64,000 bases of DNA. It comes from Thermoproteota archaeon. GTDB taxonomy: Archaea > Korarchaeota > Korarchaeia > Korarchaeales > Korarchaeaceae. Below are positions 63,382 through 64,000 of the stretch, one piece after another. The first letter of the stretch is position 1; the number at the start of each line of letters is the position of its first letter. The stretch covers positions 819,082 through 883,081 of the forward strand of contig JALSOH010000004.1 of NCBI GenBank assembly GCA_026986575.1, read 5' to 3'. Both the position numbers and the translations under genes were made by a program. The notes under the pieces are model-generated. The model saw only the letters and a program-made list of their open reading frames with translations, was not told where the DNA came from and ran no database searches.

Positions 63382-64000
63382 TCAGTACTCCCTACCGATG
63401 ACGAGCTCTATTCCCTCCTCCTCCGCGCGTTCCCTCAACTCCTTGGCTACCTCCTTCTTGGCTGTCTCCACGACCAGTATCTTCCTCGGCTCCCTACCGT
63501 AGATCTCTCTTATCCTCTCAACCTTCCTCAGGAGCTTGTCTATCTCCTCTGCGGACTCGGCATGGGCGGTCACCTCCCCCACTATGAGGGGGTCCTCAAG
63601 GAAGAGGTCTACCTCCTCGCCATCTATCACTTCCCTCCTGAGCTCCCTTCCCTCAGGTATCTCGCCAGCCCTGACCATCCTGTCCGTGAGGAACCTCCTG
63701 ACGAACTCCTCGAAGGTCATTCCAGCGAATTTGCTGAGCTCACCGAACGCGTATAGGATGGAGGCACTGAGGCCCTCATAAATCCTTTCGAATTTCCTCT
63801 CCATCCTCCCCTGCTGGACTTGCAGTTCCCTTATGGTGGAGAGCATCTTGTTGAAGTCCTCCCTGAGCTTCACCTGCTCCTCCTTGATCGCCTTGATCTC
63901 CTGCCAGATCTTGGTCTGCTCCTCCTTCAGCCTCGTCTGCTCCTCCTTCAGCTCCTTTATCTCCTCCCATATCTTCTGGATCTCCTCCTTGATCGCCTTG
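63382..64000 (-). CDS. DUF3782-like coiled-coil protein with nuclease-like domain, partial
   Basis: The minus-strand frame is open to the window edge. N-terminal part is a coiled coil of repeated 21-mers (KEEIQKIWEEIKELKEEQ, TKIWQEIKAIKEEQ), then LSASILYAFGELSKFAGMTFE, then the PD-(D/E)XK-like core GEEVDLFLEDPLIVGEVTAH and ILVVETAKKEVAKEL. Family role is unknown; it is common in thermophilic archaea. The true start lies outside. Confidence 0.75.
   Translation of the reverse strand, partial: KAIKEEIQKIWEEIKELKEEQTRLKEEQTKIWQEIKAIKEEQVKLREDFNKMLSTIRELQVQQGRMERKFERIYEGLSASILYAFGELSKFAGMTFEEFVRRFLTDRMVRAGEIPEGRELRREVIDGEEVDLFLEDPLIVGEVTAHAESAEEIDKLLRKVERIREIYGREPRKILVVETAKKEVAKELRERAEEEGIELVIGREY

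Overview
The window looks like a stretch of a thermophilic archaeal chromosome. The protein families point that way: NreA, the archaeal form of Elp3, Csa1-type CRISPR adaptation genes, PF01637/DUF4143-type ATPases, DUF3782 coiled-coil nucleases and many VapBC pairs. AT-rich boxes of the form TTATATAA lie about 25 bp before probable starts, several genes look leaderless, and arginine is written mostly AGG/AGA. TACK archaea, and Korarchaeota in particular, are my best guess, but no rRNA or tRNA is present to fix this.

Layout. 1-8.9 kb: a broken YbaK-like gene, a MNT/HEPN pair, a molybdopterin oxidoreductase, an OB-fold protein, a stress protein, PadR plus an ATPase, a methyltransferase and a frameshifted ornithine cyclodeaminase-like gene. 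9-20 kb: mostly housekeeping or metabolic genes (phosphodiesterase, Zn/Cd-type P-ATPase, flavin disulfide reductase, aldo/keto reductase, membrane proteins, a DOMON protein). 20-26 kb: AIM24 protein, a second HEPN/MNT pair, an ATPase, an Elp3 plus Trm9-like operon for tRNA wobble-uridine modification, and VapBC. 26.6-31.4 kb: a bactofilin-like protein, a secreted phosphoesterase operon and a Fic protein. 32-39 kb: radical SAM protein, NreA, NifX-like protein, VapBC, CPBP protease, an orphan acidic protein and a CapK-like ligase. 39.7-47.8 kb: two ~500-residue tandem-winged-helix proteins, a probable structured RNA, a ~480-residue orphan, and a divergent operon with membrane proteins, a degenerate FtsZ/tubulin-like domain and a von Willebrand A protein. 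47.9-56 kb: a toxin-antitoxin island. 56-62.9 kb: a decaying CRISPR adaptation locus (cas6 fragment, csa1, cas1, cas2, cas4) interleaved with decayed copies of the two orphan families from 39.7-44.6 kb.

Two themes stand out. First, many genes carry single-base indels, often in G or C runs of 4-6; some may be sequence errors, but nonsense codons, a 45-residue deletion and truncated genes show that real decay also occurs, mainly near the cas genes. Second, the window holds uncharacterised gene families: the tandem-HTH/orphan cassette present in intact and decayed copies, and the membrane/FtsZ-like/vWA operon. These are the best candidates for an undescribed system. No CRISPR array, rRNA gene or intact tRNA was seen.
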